Origin: an uncultured Atopobiaceae bacterium
GTDB taxonomy: Bacteria > Actinomycetota > Coriobacteriia > Coriobacteriales > Atopobiaceae
Assembly: GCA_900770865.1 (NCBI GenBank)
Contig: CAAGLU010000223.1
Location: forward strand, 1 to 5,471
Reading direction: 5' to 3'
Length of the DNA: 5,471 nt
The notes under the pieces: generated by a model
Databases searched by the model: none
Told to the model about the DNA's origin: nothing
The model's input: only the letters and a program-made list of their open reading frames with translations
Part shown: piece after piece, positions 5,048 to 5,471 of the stretch
Numbering within the stretch: position 1 is the stretch's first letter
Layout: each line of letters begins with the position of its first letter
Translations under genes and position numbers: made by a program

Positions 5048-5082
5048 GCGCGTGGCCGGCCGCCGCCCGACCGGCCACGCGC
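5048..5082. repeat. perfect 12-bp inverted repeat just upstream of the HTH gene
   Basis: GCGCGTGGCCGG at 5048-5059 and CCGGCCACGCGC at 5071-5082 are exact reverse complements around an 11-base loop. The near arm ends 24 bases from the HTH start codon. The palindrome CGAATTCG (5041-5048) abuts and overlaps it by one base, and the ribosome binding site follows. No U-run follows the hairpin in the transcript, so a classical intrinsic terminator is unlikely. An operator for an autoregulating HTH protein or an RNA element affecting translation are the likelier readings. Confidence 0.65.
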
Positions 5083-5104
5083 CTCCTTCCCCGGGGCCGC
5101 CCGG

Positions 5105-5124
5105 CCCCGCTCCCGCCCCGCCCC
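5105..5124 (-). promoter_or_regulatory. putative G-quadruplex motif in the HTH gene leader
   Basis: Read on the minus strand, which is the sense of the transcript, four G tracts of 4, 4, 3 and 4 bases are separated by loops of C, C and AGC. This fits the usual G3+N1-7 rule with short loops. The tracts overlap the downstream arm of the long inverted repeat (5112-5137), so the hairpin and the quadruplex could not form at the same time. In very GC-rich DNA such motifs also occur by chance, so function is not shown. Confidence 0.4.
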
Positions 5125-5192
5125 GGCGCCACCCGGGCCACGCAGGTCCGAGTCGCATGCCTCCATCCCGGGTGGCGCCCGGCCGGGGCGGG
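5112..5192. repeat. long imperfect inverted repeat between the 89-aa gene and the HTH gene
   Basis: The arms 5125-5137 (GGCGCCACCCGGG) and 5167-5179 (CCCGGGTGGCGCC) are perfect reverse complements of 13 bases. After a small internal mismatch the pairing resumes with CCCGCCCC at 5112-5119 against GGGGCGGG at 5185-5192. The loop between the inner arms is 29 bases. The structure begins a few bases after the TAG stop of the 89-aa gene. It could act as a transcription terminator without a U-tract, as an attenuator for the HTH gene, or as a protein-binding dyad. The sequence does not decide between these. Confidence 0.7.
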
Positions 5193-5198
5193 CCCTGC

Positions 5199-5468
5199 CT
5201 AGCGCCCGGTGGGCCAGACGACGCCCACGGCGTGCTCGGGCACCGACGGGTCGAGCGCCTGCCTGGTGTCCGCCACGCACAGCTCCCGGACGTACATGAA
5301 GAAGTCGGGGTTGCCGCGCTGCGCCGCCGCCACGTGCGACGCCTCCTCCCGCATCCTGCCGAGGCCGTCGTAGGTGAGGTACGCCGTGTGGTGCCAGTGC
5401 CTGCCGTCAGCGGTCCAGGAGAGCACCCAGCGGCACGCCTCGGAGAGCTCCACCGTCCTCCTCGCCAT
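5199..5468 (-). CDS. hypothetical protein, 89 aa
   Basis: I do not recognise this protein. It is short, probably soluble, and rich in Trp, His and Arg near the N-terminus (CRWVLSWTADGRHWHHTAYL, residues 12-31). It has no signal peptide or membrane segment. The pattern of a Trp-rich strand, a turn, then a helix around residues 35-52 suggests a small alpha/beta domain, but this is only a reading of composition. The ATG lies three bases from the window edge, so its ribosome binding site cannot be seen and a more upstream start cannot be excluded. The gene ends with TAG and is followed by the structured 174-base leader of the HTH gene. It may be the end of an upstream operon. That it is a real gene is supported by clean GC-rich codon use in a strand where all other genes lie. 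Confidence 0.65.
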   Translation of the reverse strand: MARRTVELSEACRWVLSWTADGRHWHHTAYLTYDGLGRMREEASHVAAAQRGNPDFFMYVRELCVADTRQALDPSVPEHAVGVVWPTGR

Positions 5469-5471
5469 CGC

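Noticed and set aside
5041..5048. CGAATTCG palindrome as a separate operator
   Set aside because: Eight bases of palindrome are too common to call alone. It is mentioned only with the neighbouring 12-bp dyad.

Overview
The window is a strongly GC-rich stretch from a mobile element. All supported genes lie on the minus strand, so transcription runs from high to low coordinates. The composition, the integrase N-terminus and the style of the small proteins suggest an actinobacterial host, perhaps a gut coriobacterium (Eggerthella/Olsenella-like). That placement is an inference and no marker gene confirms it. I see no rRNA, tRNA, CRISPR array, insertion sequence, relaxase, conjugation or phage structural gene.

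Layout in order of transcription. (1) 5468-5199: unknown 89-residue protein. (2) 5198-5025: a 174-base leader with a long inverted repeat, a G-quadruplex-type motif and a perfect 12-bp hairpin. (3) 5024-4770: small winged-HTH excisionase-like protein. (4) 4769-4632: GC-rich gap with a 10-bp hairpin and a second G-quadruplex-type motif. (5) 4631-4326: unknown 101-residue protein. (6) 4335-3805: replication-initiator-like protein (Lin1244/DUF4373 type) whose 3' end is an array of short DNA repeats. (7) 3804-3708: AT-rich gap. (8) 3707-2454: tyrosine integrase with all catalytic residues. (9) 2434-1178: ParB-like protein with a long, unrecognised C-terminal part. (10) 1178-29: five small genes joined by stop/start overlaps or a 7-base gap; two of them share a four-cysteine motif. 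Positions 1-28 hold nothing I can call.

Read together, the HTH protein, initiator and integrase look like the replication/excision/integration core of an integrative element. The combination resembles the rep-xis-int cluster of actinomycete integrative elements, with a partition-type ParB added directly behind the integrase. The integrase sits in the middle of a gene string, not at an element end, so its att site is either in the AT-rich gap upstream of it or outside the window.

The most notable observations are: the iteron-like repeats that cross the initiator stop codon; the frame ambiguity there, since another frame stays open and ends in a GTGA overlap with an alternative integrase start; the ParB without ParA; the paired Cys4 mini-proteins in the coupled cascade; and the structured leader before the excisionase-like gene.
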